Shown: positions 1 to 10,165 of the stretch, one piece after another | Layout of the letters: every line of letters starts with the position of its first letter | Numbering within the stretch: the first letter of the stretch is position 1 | DNA from: Flavobacterium sp. MC2016-06 | Lineage (GTDB): Bacteria > Bacteroidota > Bacteroidia > Flavobacteriales > Flavobacteriaceae | NCBI RefSeq assembly: GCF_009711165.2 | Contig: NZ_WMID02000001.1 | Location: 186,001 to 250,000 of the forward strand | Direction of reading: 5' to 3' | Length of the DNA: 64,000 nt | The notes under the pieces: generated by a model | Database searches by the model: none | Seen by the model: the letters and a program-made list of their open reading frames with translations, nothing else | What the model was told of the DNA's origin: nothing | Translations under genes and position numbers: made by a program

Positions 1-483
1 AATAGAGCAAGGGAAATAATCTTAAATGATTTACAATTATTGGCTGATTTTGGGGCTTCGCCCTCTCTTAATTTACTGAAGTGTTATGAGCGTGATGATG
101 AATTTGATTTCATATCGACTGATGTGTATTCGTTTCATGTTGATCGTTCGCCAATTGCAACAGATACTTTTTTATGTACCTATCACGGAGCGGCAAGTGA
201 TATTGTTTCTAATTCGCAAGCAGAACAAAAAATTCTAATTCCAGAAATCCGAACAAAGTTAAAAGAGCTGTATAATGGACCATCGGAAGAATTCGAAAAC
301 TTTCTAAAGGAAAATTATTTTGACTTGCATTATCAGATACATGCGGATGTAGAACCTATTAATTTAGGATTAGTGCATCTTTGGCGACTGGCCGTAGATC
401 ATCCAAAACAACAAGTGTTACCTTGTATTCATAGAGCACCAATAGAAAATGAAGGAGAATATAGGTTGTTGTTGATTTGCTAA
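1..483 (+). CDS. DUF1826-like protein, 5'-truncated by window edge
   Basis: The reading frame is open from base 1, so the N-terminus lies outside the window; the first in-frame TTG at 40 is not a credible start. The visible 160 residues contain an ADFG-SPSL segment, a conserved VDRSP-like motif and a terminal CIHRAP segment. This pattern recalls the DUF1826 family, whose biochemical function is unknown. No signal peptide or membrane segment is visible in this part. The gene ends at TAA 481-483, followed by about 900 bp without an intact gene. The family assignment rests on recollection of motif layout only. Confidence 0.5.
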   Translation, partial: NRAREIILNDLQLLADFGASPSLNLLKCYERDDEFDFISTDVYSFHVDRSPIATDTFLCTYHGAASDIVSNSQAEQKILIPEIRTKLKELYNGPSEEFENFLKENYFDLHYQIHADVEPINLGLVHLWRLAVDHPKQQVLPCIHRAPIENEGEYRLLLIC

Positions 484-617
484 GGGAAATTATTGATTTT
501 TCATTATGATATTAGAATAAAAAGTATAGTTTCCGTTTTTTTTGGTTATTATTACTTTTTAAGGCTTTGTCGTATCTATATATAAACCCTTACATTTTAG
601 TGATTTAAAAAAAGAAC

Positions 618-1081
618 ATAAATAAATACCAAAGGTCATTGTTATCCTAAAGCTAATATTCTTCAGGTAGTTTATTTGAAATTAAGATTTACATTGATAC
701 AGGGATGTTGAGGAAATAATAAAAATGAACGCAATAACATTTAATCATTCTACGATTAAGAGCTGGGTATTTAAATTTGCCCTGTCGACCAAATGTATTA
801 AATATAGATAAAAGTGGCCCTAACGTTAGTGCAATTAGATTTTACAACAAATTTTCTTTTTCGAATATATAAAGATTCGACAATGTAAATATCTCAATAC
901 TATCGTTGAACAGGGCCATGGTTTTATAAAATGGAGAATACAAAACTGTTTGGATTTCAAAAATTTTGAGTCTGTCAAAAGAACTCTAAATAGAATTTAA
1001 ATTCTACATATGTTGAGAAAGAATCAGATGAATAAGCCAGAGAAAACTATGTTTAAATCGTTTTGTAAATCGGAAGCATAA
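618..1081 (+). pseudogene. Decayed IS6-family transposase
   Basis: Reading across frameshifts recovers the order of an IS6-type transposase. First comes an N-terminal helix-turn-helix part (HCYPKANILQVVYLKLRFT, then after a frameshift YRDVEEIIKM and HSTIKSWVFKF). Then comes a catalytic-core scrap (DKSGPNVSAIRFYN). Last is the C-terminal part (KIRQCKYLNTIVEQGHGF, KWRIQNCLDFK, RTLNRI, stop, ILHMLRKNQ). Most of the DDE core is deleted, so the element cannot move. The same family has left separate N- and C-terminal fragments near 24.3 and 25.1 kb. I saw nothing else in the flanking bases 484-617 and 1082-1391 apart from AT-rich sequence before the next gene. Confidence 0.72.
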
Positions 1082-1391
1082 TTTTTAGATCACTGATTTC
1101 TAATTGTATGATAAATGCGATAGAACCATAGAAATAATTCATCATTACAGATTGTGAAACAAGAAATTTATATTAGGAATTAATTTGTTAATTTTTCTAA
1201 AATAACAATAAAAAATATTGTAATATAGCGCCCAAACTGAAGTTAAATATAAAAAATCATAAATTTTAGACAATCAGATGATTATAGTAATTTAAGAATG
1301 AAAAATGTCATTAGAAAATAATAATGTCTTAAATGTATGTATCTATTTTGTCTACATATCTGTATCATTGAACTACTGTGTCGATTAATTT

Positions 1392-4300
1392 ATGATTAAA
1401 CCAATTTATTTTAAAATGAAAAAAACAAAAGTATGTTCTGCTTTTAAGTGGACAATAATGACTGTTGTGTTATGTTTATTTAATAATATACAAGCACAGG
1501 GTGAACAGCCTACAATTACATCATTTTCAATAAACTCAAATATACAATCTCCAAATTCTGCTAGTTTAGGGACCTATGGAGCTATTCCTGTAAGTTTATA
1601 TTCTGGGACCGCAGAAGTTTCAATACCGATATATCAAATTAATGAAGGAAATATTCCTTTGGATATTAATTTGCAACATGATGCTTCTGGAGTAAGGGTA
1701 AATTCTGTCCCTGGATGGGTAGGACAAAATTGGTCCTTACAAGCTGGAGGTTTAATACAGAGAAGTGTAAAAGGTAGATCTGCAGATGAGTTTGATGTTA
1801 CTAGAGGTAATAATAATTACAATAATTTGTTTCCGCATTTCAATTATTGGGATGATTATGGAAATGATTGTAATAATGATTATTGTTCTACCATTTTATG
1901 GCCGTGGTGGAATCAGGGATATAAATATAATATGCCAATTTTACAAAGAAGTAATTGGTCTTCAGCCCAAAATTTATATTCTATTTACCTCGATTCAAGA
2001 AAGACATATAATCCACCAGGTTGGTTTGATGGTGACTATGAGTGGAGAAATGCTTCGTCAAATGCATTAGATTTAAAAAAATATCAACCAGATTTAGAAC
2101 CTGATATTTTCAGTTTTAATTTTATGGGACATACGGGTAAATTTTTTCTCGGTCAAGATGGACAGTGGAAAGTGGCATCTTCAAGTAATCTAAAAGTAAT
2201 TTGTGATTTTAGTTCAGATGTAGTATCCCCTGTATCAACACCTGAATATAATTATAATTCGCCTCCATATTCTACGCCTCATGTATTTACTGAAAAATAT
2301 AGGGAATTTCCAAGAGTTATTAACAAGATAACTATGATTGACGATAATGGTAATCAGTTTGTTTTTGGTTATAATGAAGCGACTGAGCTCACTTTTCCTG
2401 ATTTTTTTAATCAGCAATATTCGCCTATAATTTCGAGTGCTTGGTATTTAAAATATGTTAAGAATAAATTTGGGAGTATAATTTATGAGTTTGAATATGA
2501 GAAAGGTCCTTACATTGGCCATTTTTATTTAAGTTATAATAAATTTAGTATTCTTAATACAGGATTTTATGACTCCACTCTTAGATATGATTTTAAAGCG
2601 CCTGGACAGTTAATTTTACCTATTTATCTAAAAAAAATTAAAACTAAGGCAGGTTTAAGTATTGAAATGAATTCATCTATTTCAAATTCAATGAAATTTA
2701 AAGAGAATGATAATGCTGCTTTTACTCTTGGTACATTAAATAATAATATTTATCCTTCGACTAATTATAACAGACAAACTTACATAAATGACACTTTTTT
2801 AGGGCCTTATTATTTTTACAGAAAATTATTAGATTTCACAACATTAAATCCCGAATGGAATGCTGCAAATGATTATTTTTCATTATTAAAATGGAAAAAG
2901 TTAGATAATATTGCCATAAAAGATGCTAATGCAAATAATTTATTGACAGCAGATTTTAACTATATAAACCAGCCTGACAGAAGGCTGTTTTTAACAGGTC
3001 TATCTATTAATACAGAACAGAAATATATATTTGAATATGACAGAGATAATTTACTGCCTAATTTTCTGTCTTCAGCAGTAGATCACTTAGGTTATTTTGA
3101 TGGTACTCCTTTTACAATTCCTCTAACAGAGACAAACTGGTCGGGTTACTATAATCAAAGATTAACTAATCCCGAGGCTGTAAAATATGGTTCTTTAAAA
3201 AAAATAACATATCCAACAAAAGGATTTACCGAATTTGTATATGAACCACATAGCTATTCTAAAGAAATTGATAAAAATGGTGTTTTAATAAATAGCGTTT
3301 CAGAAGGTATAATTGGAGGATTACGAATAAAAAAAATAATCAATAATGATGGTTTTGGTAATAATTATGTAAAAGAATACCAATACACAACTGGAATAAA
3401 TTCTAACATTTCAAGTGGAAATCTTTTATTTAAACCCCTTTATTATGTTAGTAATATTAATACGGCTTCAATCTTATCTGTTCCTAAAACAGCTTATATT
3501 TATGATATCAATCAACTCATTCCAATGGTAAATTTATTTGGCAATACTATTGAATATGAAACAATAATAGAAAAAGAGTCTTATTTTAATTCAAGTACTA
3601 GTATTAATAATTCAGGATATAATATTTACAAGTATTCTAATTATTCTCAATTTCCTGATTTGGCTCCTTTAAACACTACTGTTCCTGATTACAATTTTAA
3701 ATTTCCCAGAACAGACAAAAGCTTTGAACGAGGAAAGTTATTAGAAAAGATGGTATATGATAATTTAGGTAATTTAAAACAAAAATCAAGTTTTAAATAT
3801 GAAAGTAATTTAGATTTAAAGGCAAATGCTATAAATATAGTAATTGTCGATGCAAGTTATGAATCTTACGGCTCTTACAATTTTGATTCAAGAAATGAAA
3901 GAGCTATGGGAGCCTATCAAATTTATTACAGTGACAAGTATCTGACAGAAAAAACAGTATCAATGTATACTGCAGCTGGAGAAATAACCAAATTAAATAA
4001 ATATACCTATAAAAATTATCCTTTATCTTTAGGAACAATAGCTAATAATGGAGATTTGTTTAAAAATACAGAGTATGAGCAAACAGTGGATGGCGGTATA
4101 ATGAAAACCTATAAATATCCATTTGACTTCTCTTCGTCTATCTATAACAATATGTATAATTCACGAATAATTTCTCCTGTAAATGGAAAAACTGAATTTG
4201 TGATAGGAGACTCTAATTCTCCAACTAGTCGAACAGCAATTTCAGAAGAGCAGACCAACTTTACAGAAATTGTAAATAATATAGGAGGAGTGACACAGGT

Positions 4301-4757
4301 ACCTCAGGCTGTTTTATTTAAAAAAGGAAGTAGTTCTGCCTTTCAGGAAACTCTTAAAGTTTTAAACTATGATAATGAAGGAAATGTTTTAGAATTTAAA
4401 TCTAAAGAAGGTAAATCTGTATGTTTGATATGGGGATATAATAAAACAAAAATGATTGCCAAAATAGAGAATGTATCTTATAATGATGTTTTACCATTTG
4501 TTTCTAATTTACAAAATCTTTCAAACACAGGAACCCAATCCAATCTAATTATTGCTTTAAATAATTTAAGAGCATCGTTGCTTTCTTCTATGGTTACAAC
4601 TTATACTTATATACCTCTATTTGGAGTAACTACTATTACAGATCCTAGAGGAGATATCATAACTTATACATATGATTCTTTTGGAAGGCTGAAATTTGTA
4701 AAAGACGCACAAGGAAATCTCCTTTCGGAAAATCAGTATCACTATAAAAATCAATAA
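1392..4757 (+). CDS. Secreted YD-repeat (RHS-like) protein
   Basis: The protein has 1121 aa with an N-terminal signal peptide ending near QAQG. An ATG at 1416 (MKKTKVCSAF) gives a better signal peptide than the annotated ATG and may be the true start. The body is rich in Tyr, Asn and Gly. It contains YD-type repeat units such as FEYEKGPY, YTYDSFGRL and FVKDAQGNLL near the C-terminus, typical of the RHS/YD beta-cage superfamily. It stops 5 bp before the next, also secreted, RHS protein, so the two are almost certainly cotranscribed. In flavobacteria such pairs appear as a large YD-repeat protein followed by a DUF6443-type RHS protein. It is inferred to build part of a shell or carrier for the downstream toxin. 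No catalytic domain was recognised. Confidence 0.78.
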   Translation: MIKPIYFKMKKTKVCSAFKWTIMTVVLCLFNNIQAQGEQPTITSFSINSNIQSPNSASLGTYGAIPVSLYSGTAEVSIPIYQINEGNIPLDINLQHDASGVRVNSVPGWVGQNWSLQAGGLIQRSVKGRSADEFDVTRGNNNYNNLFPHFNYWDDYGNDCNNDYCSTILWPWWNQGYKYNMPILQRSNWSSAQNLYSIYLDSRKTYNPPGWFDGDYEWRNASSNALDLKKYQPDLEPDIFSFNFMGHTGKFFLGQDGQWKVASSSNLKVICDFSSDVVSPVSTPEYNYNSPPYSTPHVFTEKYREFPRVINKITMIDDNGNQFVFGYNEATELTFPDFFNQQYSPIISSAWYLKYVKNKFGSIIYEFEYEKGPYIGHFYLSYNKFSILNTGFYDSTLRYDFKAPGQLILPIYLKKIKTKAGLSIEMNSSISNSMKFKENDNAAFTLGTLNNNIYPSTNYNRQTYINDTFLGPYYFYRKLLDFTTLNPEWNAANDYFSLLKWKKLDNIAIKDANANNLLTADFNYINQPDRRLFLTGLSINTEQKYIFEYDRDNLLPNFLSSAVDHLGYFDGTPFTIPLTETNWSGYYNQRLTNPEAVKYGSLKKITYPTKGFTEFVYEPHSYSKEIDKNGVLINSVSEGIIGGLRIKKIINNDGFGNNYVKEYQYTTGINSNISSGNLLFKPLYYVSNINTASILSVPKTAYIYDINQLIPMVNLFGNTIEYETIIEKESYFNSSTSINNSGYNIYKYSNYSQFPDLAPLNTTVPDYNFKFPRTDKSFERGKLLEKMVYDNLGNLKQKSSFKYESNLDLKANAINIVIVDASYESYGSYNFDSRNERAMGAYQIYYSDKYLTEKTVSMYTAAGEITKLNKYTYKNYPLSLGTIANNGDLFKNTEYEQTVDGGIMKTYKYPFDFSSSIYNNMYNSRIISPVNGKTEFVIGDSNSPTSRTAISEEQTNFTEIVNNIGGVTQVPQAVLFKKGSSSAFQETLKVLNYDNEGNVLEFKSKEGKSVCLIWGYNKTKMIAKIENVSYNDVLPFVSNLQNLSNTGTQSNLIIALNNLRASLLSSMVTTYTYIPLFGVTTITDPRGDIITYTYDSFGRLKFVKDAQGNLLSENQYHYKNQ

Positions 4758-4762
4758 TAAAA

Positions 4763-7700
4763 ATGAAAATTATCAAATCTTTTAAAGTTGTTTTATTGTT
4801 TTTTATTACAATTGTGATTCAGGCTCAAACTCCAGCGGTAATTGTTAAAGGAGAAATTAATAATTCTTATATCGTCACTGGAGTGGAGACGTTAACTGCA
4901 ACACAAAGTATTACTCTTAAGCCAAATACATGGATAAAGCAGGGAAGTGTATTTACTGCAAAAATTAATCCAGATGCCTATATAGTACCTGTCTTTAGTA
5001 ATGAGAATTATATTTTTACCAGAAAATTCCAAACAGAAATGATAAGTACTGATGGAATTGTTAATAATAAAGACGTTATTGAATCAATTGAGTATTTTAA
5101 TGGACTTGGAAAGGTTATGCAAAATATTGGCATAAAAATATCTCCAAGTAAATATGATATTGTAACCCATGTGGAGTATGACAATTTAGGAAGACAAGAT
5201 AAAGAATATCTTTCCTATCCTGAAACTACAGGTACAATTGCTTCCTATAGAACAGATGCAAAGGGAAAGACTAATAGCTATTTTATTTCAAATTATTCAA
5301 CAGATATTAACAGTGCAGCACCTAATCCATTTTCACAAGAGTTATTTGAGAATTCTTCTCTAAATCGTGTTGTGCAAAAAGGTGCTCCAGGAAAAGACTG
5401 GACTTTGGGTTCAGGACATGAAATAAAAACAGACTATTCAGTTAATATGGCCTCAGATAATGTCAGGTTTTATAATGTGTCTGCGGTGTGGAATGAAAAT
5501 TTAGGATTGTATGATATTGCTTTAGGTAATAATGCTGGTACTTCTTTTTATCCAGCAGGACAGCTTTACAAAACAATTGTTAAAGATGAAAACTGGACAC
5601 CAGCCGCAGGGAATTATTATACTACTGAGGAATTTAAAGACAAACAAGGAAAGTTAATATTAAAAAAAATATATGGTACCTCTGTAGTAAATGGAAATAA
5701 TCAAGGAGTGTCACATGAAACTTACTATGTTTACGATATCTATGGTAATCTTACCTACGTTATAACTCCAAAAGCTGACGGTGATGTAAATTCTAATGTT
5801 CTTAACGATCTATGTTATCAATATAAATACGATGATCGTAACAGGCTTGTAGAAAAGAAACTACCGGGAAAAGGTTGGGAATACATTGTGTATGATAAAC
5901 TTGATAGACCTGTTTTAACACAAGATGCTAATTTAAAAGTATTGAATAAATGGAACTTTATTAAATATGATGATTTTAACAGGCCAGTTTATACAGGTGA
6001 GTATTTTAATAATGTAAATACTACTAGGTTGGGGGTGCAAGGATTGGTAAATGATAATGCTGTTTTATCGGAAATAAAACAGACAACAGTTTTAAATATT
6101 AATGGGACTGATATTAATTATTCTAACTATGCTTTTCCTAAAACAGGAATAGATCTGTTAACTATAAACTATTATGATGATTATCTCAATATGGATTTAG
6201 ATGGAGGAATATCTGCTGTTTCATACGGGAAAACCCCTGTTACAAATGCTAAAGGCTTTACAACCTGCGAAAAAATTCGTACTTTAGGAACAACAAATTG
6301 GGTTACAACGGTAAATTATTATGATGCAAAAGGAAGAATAATTTATGTTTATAGCAAAGACAATTATTTAACAGCTTTAAATACAATAAAAACACAATTT
6401 GATTTTGGCGGCAGCGTTTTAGAAACGACTAGTACACAAAAAAAAGGAAGCGATTCTGTAATAACTGTGGTAGATGTTTATTCGTATGATCATGTAGGAC
6501 GATTATTGGATCATAAACAAACCATTAATAATCAGACTCAAGAAGTAATAGCTTCTAATACATATGATAATCTAGGAAAGTTAATAACTAAAAAAGTTGG
6601 TGGAGGTATAACAAATAATCGACTACAAAATATTGATTATTCATATAATATTAGAGGATGGCTTAAAAATATTAACGATGTAAATACTATTGGAAGTGAT
6701 TTATTTGCTTTTAGTATTAATTATAATGATATAGCTGCTAGATCTACATCTTTATATAATGGGAACATAAGTAAGACCTCTTGGAGGACTGCTAATGTAG
6801 ACAATGGCATAAAGGATTATGTGTATGTATATGATGAATTAAATAGATTAGCATATGCAATTGGAGATCAGAATGATCAGCAAGAGATACCAACATATGA
6901 TAAAAATGGAAACATTATTACTATGTACAGAACAGATATGAAACCTAAAGCAACTTCTACTTCTAAAAAAGTGATGCAGACCATTGATGATTTAATTTAT
7001 ACTTATGATGGAGGTAATAGGTTGCTTAAAGTCGAAGATAATTCTAACAATCCTGAGGGGTTTTTCAATGGAGTTAACATTATAGCAGAATATACATATG
7101 ATGCCAACGGAAATATGAAAACAGATGCTAATAAACAAATTACAAATGTAGAGTACAACTTTCTGAATCTTCCAACAAAAATTATTACTGCTAGTGGAAC
7201 AATTGAATATGTTTACAATGCTCTAGGTGTTAAACAGAGAAAAATAGTTTCAGGTATTACAACAGACTATATAAGAGGATTTCAGTATGAAAATAATAGA
7301 TTGCAGTTTTTTTCACAACCAGAAGGATATGTATATAAAAATAATGGGGTCTTTGAATATATTTACCAGTATAAAGACCACTTAGGGAATGTTCGTTTGA
7401 GTTATAATAGTAGTCTAAGTATTATTGAAGAAAATAATTATTATCCATTTGGATTAAAACAGCTTGGATATAATAATATAGTTAATTCTACGGGTAACGC
7501 AACAGCTCAAAAGTATAAGTACAACGGCAAGGAGCTCCAAGATGAGCTGGGGATTAATATGTATGATTATGGAGCTAGGAATTATGACCCTACACTTGGA
7601 CGTTGGATGAATATTGACCCATTAGCGGAAAAATCGAGAAGATTTAATCCATACACTTATGCTCTTAATAATCCTGTATATTTTATCGATCCTGATGGAA

Positions 7701-8416
7701 TGATGGCAGCACCACCATCAACGCATACAGATGAGGATGGCAATGTCATAGCAGTAATTGATGATGGTGATATGGGAGTTTATAAACATCAAAACAATGC
7801 AGATGGAAATGCTCCAACACAATCTATGATTGAAAACAGACAGCACAAATTAGGTACTTCAGCTGGCGGAGAAAAGATGGGAGAATCTTTAACTCCTTTT
7901 GGGTTTGCTGATTTTGAAACATATGCCGCTACAGGTATTCTTAAACCAGGAGCAGGAGCTAGGATTGATTTCAATTCAACTTGGGCAACAGATGAAGTTT
8001 CTAAAATATTTGCTGAAAATCCTACTTTGCCTAGATATGCATACAATGCAAGAACAGGCAAAGATTGGGATGTTAAAAACCATACACCTAATGATAATTG
8101 GTATTATGGTTCTAATTTATTTGGAAGTTATGCTTCTGCAAGAGATGCTGGTAATTTTGCAGCGGGGGCAATAGCCCAGTTATCATTACTTCCTACTTCA
8201 TTTTCAGATTACGGATTTGGAACATATAATGCATCAGGTAATAGTGTTTGGGGTTCTATTAAAATGTTAGTTAAAGATTTGCTTTTAGTTAGTAATCCAA
8301 CAACACGTGGTACTGGTGCTTCATCAATGTTTATTAAGGCAAACTATGGCGAAAATCCATTATCTAGCGCAGGTATTGAGGCAGGTAAAAATTTTGGAAA
8401 AATATTGCAAAAATGA
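4763..8416 (+). CDS. RHS polymorphic toxin with DUF6443-type N-terminus
   Basis: The protein has 1217 aa with a signal peptide ending near IQAQT, a DUF6443-like N-terminal region (to about residue 220), and many YD repeats (for example YDDFNRPVYTGEYF and YNALGVKQRK). The RHS-associated core runs from about residue 917 to 978 (YKYNGKELQDELG, ARNYDPTLGRW, NNPVYFIDPDGM). After the conserved PDGM boundary comes a unique tail of about 240 residues. The tail contains GKDWDVKN (about 1096), ARDAGNFAAGAIAQ (about 1125) and DYGFGTYNASGN. This layout resembles polymorphic toxin type 44 (Ntox44) tails, though I cannot confirm it. The stop overlaps the start of a small lipoprotein gene, a classic toxin-immunity arrangement. 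The family is known for contact-dependent or secreted antibacterial toxins; the activity here is inferred. Confidence 0.82.
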   Translation: MKIIKSFKVVLLFFITIVIQAQTPAVIVKGEINNSYIVTGVETLTATQSITLKPNTWIKQGSVFTAKINPDAYIVPVFSNENYIFTRKFQTEMISTDGIVNNKDVIESIEYFNGLGKVMQNIGIKISPSKYDIVTHVEYDNLGRQDKEYLSYPETTGTIASYRTDAKGKTNSYFISNYSTDINSAAPNPFSQELFENSSLNRVVQKGAPGKDWTLGSGHEIKTDYSVNMASDNVRFYNVSAVWNENLGLYDIALGNNAGTSFYPAGQLYKTIVKDENWTPAAGNYYTTEEFKDKQGKLILKKIYGTSVVNGNNQGVSHETYYVYDIYGNLTYVITPKADGDVNSNVLNDLCYQYKYDDRNRLVEKKLPGKGWEYIVYDKLDRPVLTQDANLKVLNKWNFIKYDDFNRPVYTGEYFNNVNTTRLGVQGLVNDNAVLSEIKQTTVLNINGTDINYSNYAFPKTGIDLLTINYYDDYLNMDLDGGISAVSYGKTPVTNAKGFTTCEKIRTLGTTNWVTTVNYYDAKGRIIYVYSKDNYLTALNTIKTQFDFGGSVLETTSTQKKGSDSVITVVDVYSYDHVGRLLDHKQTINNQTQEVIASNTYDNLGKLITKKVGGGITNNRLQNIDYSYNIRGWLKNINDVNTIGSDLFAFSINYNDIAARSTSLYNGNISKTSWRTANVDNGIKDYVYVYDELNRLAYAIGDQNDQQEIPTYDKNGNIITMYRTDMKPKATSTSKKVMQTIDDLIYTYDGGNRLLKVEDNSNNPEGFFNGVNIIAEYTYDANGNMKTDANKQITNVEYNFLNLPTKIITASGTIEYVYNALGVKQRKIVSGITTDYIRGFQYENNRLQFFSQPEGYVYKNNGVFEYIYQYKDHLGNVRLSYNSSLSIIEENNYYPFGLKQLGYNNIVNSTGNATAQKYKYNGKELQDELGINMYDYGARNYDPTLGRWMNIDPLAEKSRRFNPYTYALNNPVYFIDPDGMMAAPPSTHTDEDGNVIAVIDDGDMGVYKHQNNADGNAPTQSMIENRQHKLGTSAGGEKMGESLTPFGFADFETYAATGILKPGAGARIDFNSTWATDEVSKIFAENPTLPRYAYNARTGKDWDVKNHTPNDNWYYGSNLFGSYASARDAGNFAAGAIAQLSLLPTSFSDYGFGTYNASGNSVWGSIKMLVKDLLLVSNPTTRGTGASSMFIKANYGENPLSSAGIEAGKNFGKILQK

Positions 8417-8871
8417 TGAAGAATATAATAATTTTATTGATGATTTTTTTTTTAGGAGCTTGCTCATCAGAAGAAAATTATATTTATTACAGTTATAATA
8501 AAACGACAATAACTAGAGTAGATAAGGGAAATAGTATCTTTTTTTATTATGGAAAATATAAAAAAGAAGAACCTTTACCACAATCATGCGTTAAGGAAAC
8601 CTTTTCAGATTTTGATGGCGGCATGGATGCTTTTTTAATCTTCAAAAGTAATGGAAATGTTGAAATAGTACCTACAGGAGGTCTTTTTAAAACAATAAAT
8701 GAAAAAGACAATTTAATTCTTAAAGAGTTTAAAAGTAATATAGAGTTTATTAATTGGGAAAAGGGTATTAATGGGGATTACTTAAATGTTTGTAAGCTGT
8801 CAAACGTATTAAAATTGGAGATTAGAATTAATAGAGAAAATGATTCTAAAGTGAAAGTTGTCTATCCTTGA
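8413..8871 (+). CDS. Small lipoprotein, probable immunity protein
   Basis: The protein has 152 aa. Its ATG overlaps the RHS stop codon (ATGA at 8413-8416), giving tight translational coupling. The N-terminus is a lipoprotein signal with lipobox LGAC at about residue 16, so the mature protein should be anchored in the cell envelope. The rest (FFYYGKY, FDGGMDAFLIFKSNG and a run of alternating beta-strand-like segments) matches no family I recognise. Position directly after a polymorphic toxin C-terminus is the usual place of the cognate immunity gene. If that is right, the lipid anchor argues that the toxin is neutralised in the periplasm. A strong hairpin follows about 160 bp downstream. Confidence 0.7.
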   Translation: MMKNIIILLMIFFLGACSSEENYIYYSYNKTTITRVDKGNSIFFYYGKYKKEEPLPQSCVKETFSDFDGGMDAFLIFKSNGNVEIVPTGGLFKTINEKDNLILKEFKSNIEFINWEKGINGDYLNVCKLSNVLKLEIRINRENDSKVKVVYP

Positions 8872-9028
8872 TTCTAGAAAAATTCGAGATTGTTTCAGAT
8901 TTTGTGATATCAAATTTTATCTTGATAGCGCAAAGATGCAGTTTTAAAACCGCCGCTTTTTGATTACTCTAAAATAGTTGAATATTTTGAAGTAAGTAAG
9001 CATTTTTAAAATTGACTGTCATAATTTA

Positions 9029-9065
9029 AACTGCCCCAAATAGTGTTTAACTTTTTGGGGCAGTT
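9029..9065. terminator. Bidirectional hairpin terminator
   Basis: A perfect 12-bp stem is formed by AACTGCCCCAAA and TTTGGGGCAGTT with a 13-base loop. It sits between the convergent lipoprotein gene (ends 8871) and the DUF4397 gene (ends 9453). Confidence 0.7.
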
Positions 9066-9075
9066 CAATTAAGAA

Positions 9076-9204
9076 CCCGATCGCTCGGATATGCGCAACG
9101 ATAGCGCGGAAATTCTTTCCGTGCCCGTTCCAATATTAATAAAAACTGGATTTTCTTTTTTTAAATCTATTAAGATATACTTTGCGGGCACAGATTACAA
9201 ATCA
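9076..9204 (+). repeat. Dispersed 130-bp repeat, copy 1
   Basis: This is the first of seven copies in the window. It starts CCCGATCGCTCGGATATG and contains the inverted pair TCCGTGCCCG / CGGGCACAGA around an AT-rich middle with a poly-T run. The right end is degraded (no closing GCGATCG). It lies between convergent genes. The following bases 9205-9452 are AT-rich and I see no gene in them. Confidence 0.8.
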
Positions 9205-9452
9205 TAAGTGTTCGAAACCTTGTTTTTAAATTTAAAAAGTAATTTAAGCAGTGATAATTTTGGTATTAATTAAAGTTTATTGCAATATTGACTTCAAATT
9301 TTTTTTTCCATTTTTATACACCTATTTTTATATAAAGTAAATTTACTTTAAAGGTTTTTGATTCATTACTCCTTCATTGGAATAAATTTCTTTTTACCTT
9401 ATCAAAAAATAAATAGGTTTCTATATTTAATAGCTTAAAATATATTTTATTC

Positions 9453-10136
9453 TCAATTATGAGTTGTTACATGTATGCTCAAATTTGAAGAAGAGCCAAT
9501 TAGGTAAACACTATAAATTTTTCCTGAAACAAATTCTTCAGATTCTAATTTGGTCAAACTTTGTGTTCCGCCAGCAGCAGTCACTGATATTGTCATTGTC
9601 CCAGCATTGATTTCAGTATAACCGCTCTGATTATAACGTTCCAGATTTGAAGCCAGAATTGTGCCTTTATCATCGCTAAAGTTTAAAGCAGAAGGTGCTC
9701 CGCCGCTTAAATGAATGAATTTTACTTTTGCTTTTCCGCTGTTTGGTGCAGCTAAATCATCCTGATATAATTTTATAGCAGCTTCATCTCGAGATTCACC
9801 GATTAAATATACAGTGTAGTTTCTGTCATCATCAAGATTGACTTTTGCTTCTGCATATTTATCATTGTCGTTGTCGTCTCTAAATTGTGCTACTAAATTA
9901 TTTCCAGAACTCACTTTTAGATAAGAAACCGAATGATCTAAAAATTTCAAATCACTTATATAGGGTATATTCGCCATAGCAAATCTTTGAGAGTCTGAAT
10001 TTGGTGCTGCATTTACAACTTTAAGTTTTGCAGAACCAAATAGATCTATATCATTGCTGTTACAAGAAAGCAGCAAACAAGCCGTCAGTGCAATTAAAAA
10101 TCCATTGATAAATTTACGCATTGTTTTAGTTTTCAT
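9453..10136 (-). CDS. DUF4397-type lipoprotein
   Basis: The protein has 227 aa. The N-terminus has positively charged MKTKTMRK, a hydrophobic stretch and lipobox LLSC near residue 25, so it is an exported lipoprotein. The mature part has two similar beta-rich segments, each with a YTVYLIG or YSVYLIG motif and a preceding KVVNAAPNS or KVKFIHLS strand. This is the pattern of the DUF4397 domain, an immunoglobulin-like fold of unknown role found on Bacteroidota surfaces. It is the downstream partner of the DUF2141 gene (29 bp gap), and both are probably expressed from the promoter upstream of 10609. Confidence 0.72.
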   Translation of the reverse strand: MKTKTMRKFINGFLIALTACLLLSCNSNDIDLFGSAKLKVVNAAPNSDSQRFAMANIPYISDLKFLDHSVSYLKVSSGNNLVAQFRDDNDNDKYAEAKVNLDDDRNYTVYLIGESRDEAAIKLYQDDLAAPNSGKAKVKFIHLSGGAPSALNFSDDKGTILASNLERYNQSGYTEINAGTMTISVTAAGGTQSLTKLESEEFVSGKIYSVYLIGSSSNLSIHVTTHN

Positions 10137-10165
10137 AATTTTAATTTTAATTAATTGTTTGTAGA

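Noticed and set aside
7899..8174. 91-codon frame within the RHS tail
   Set aside because: It is a shifted frame inside the toxin coding sequence with no start context of its own.
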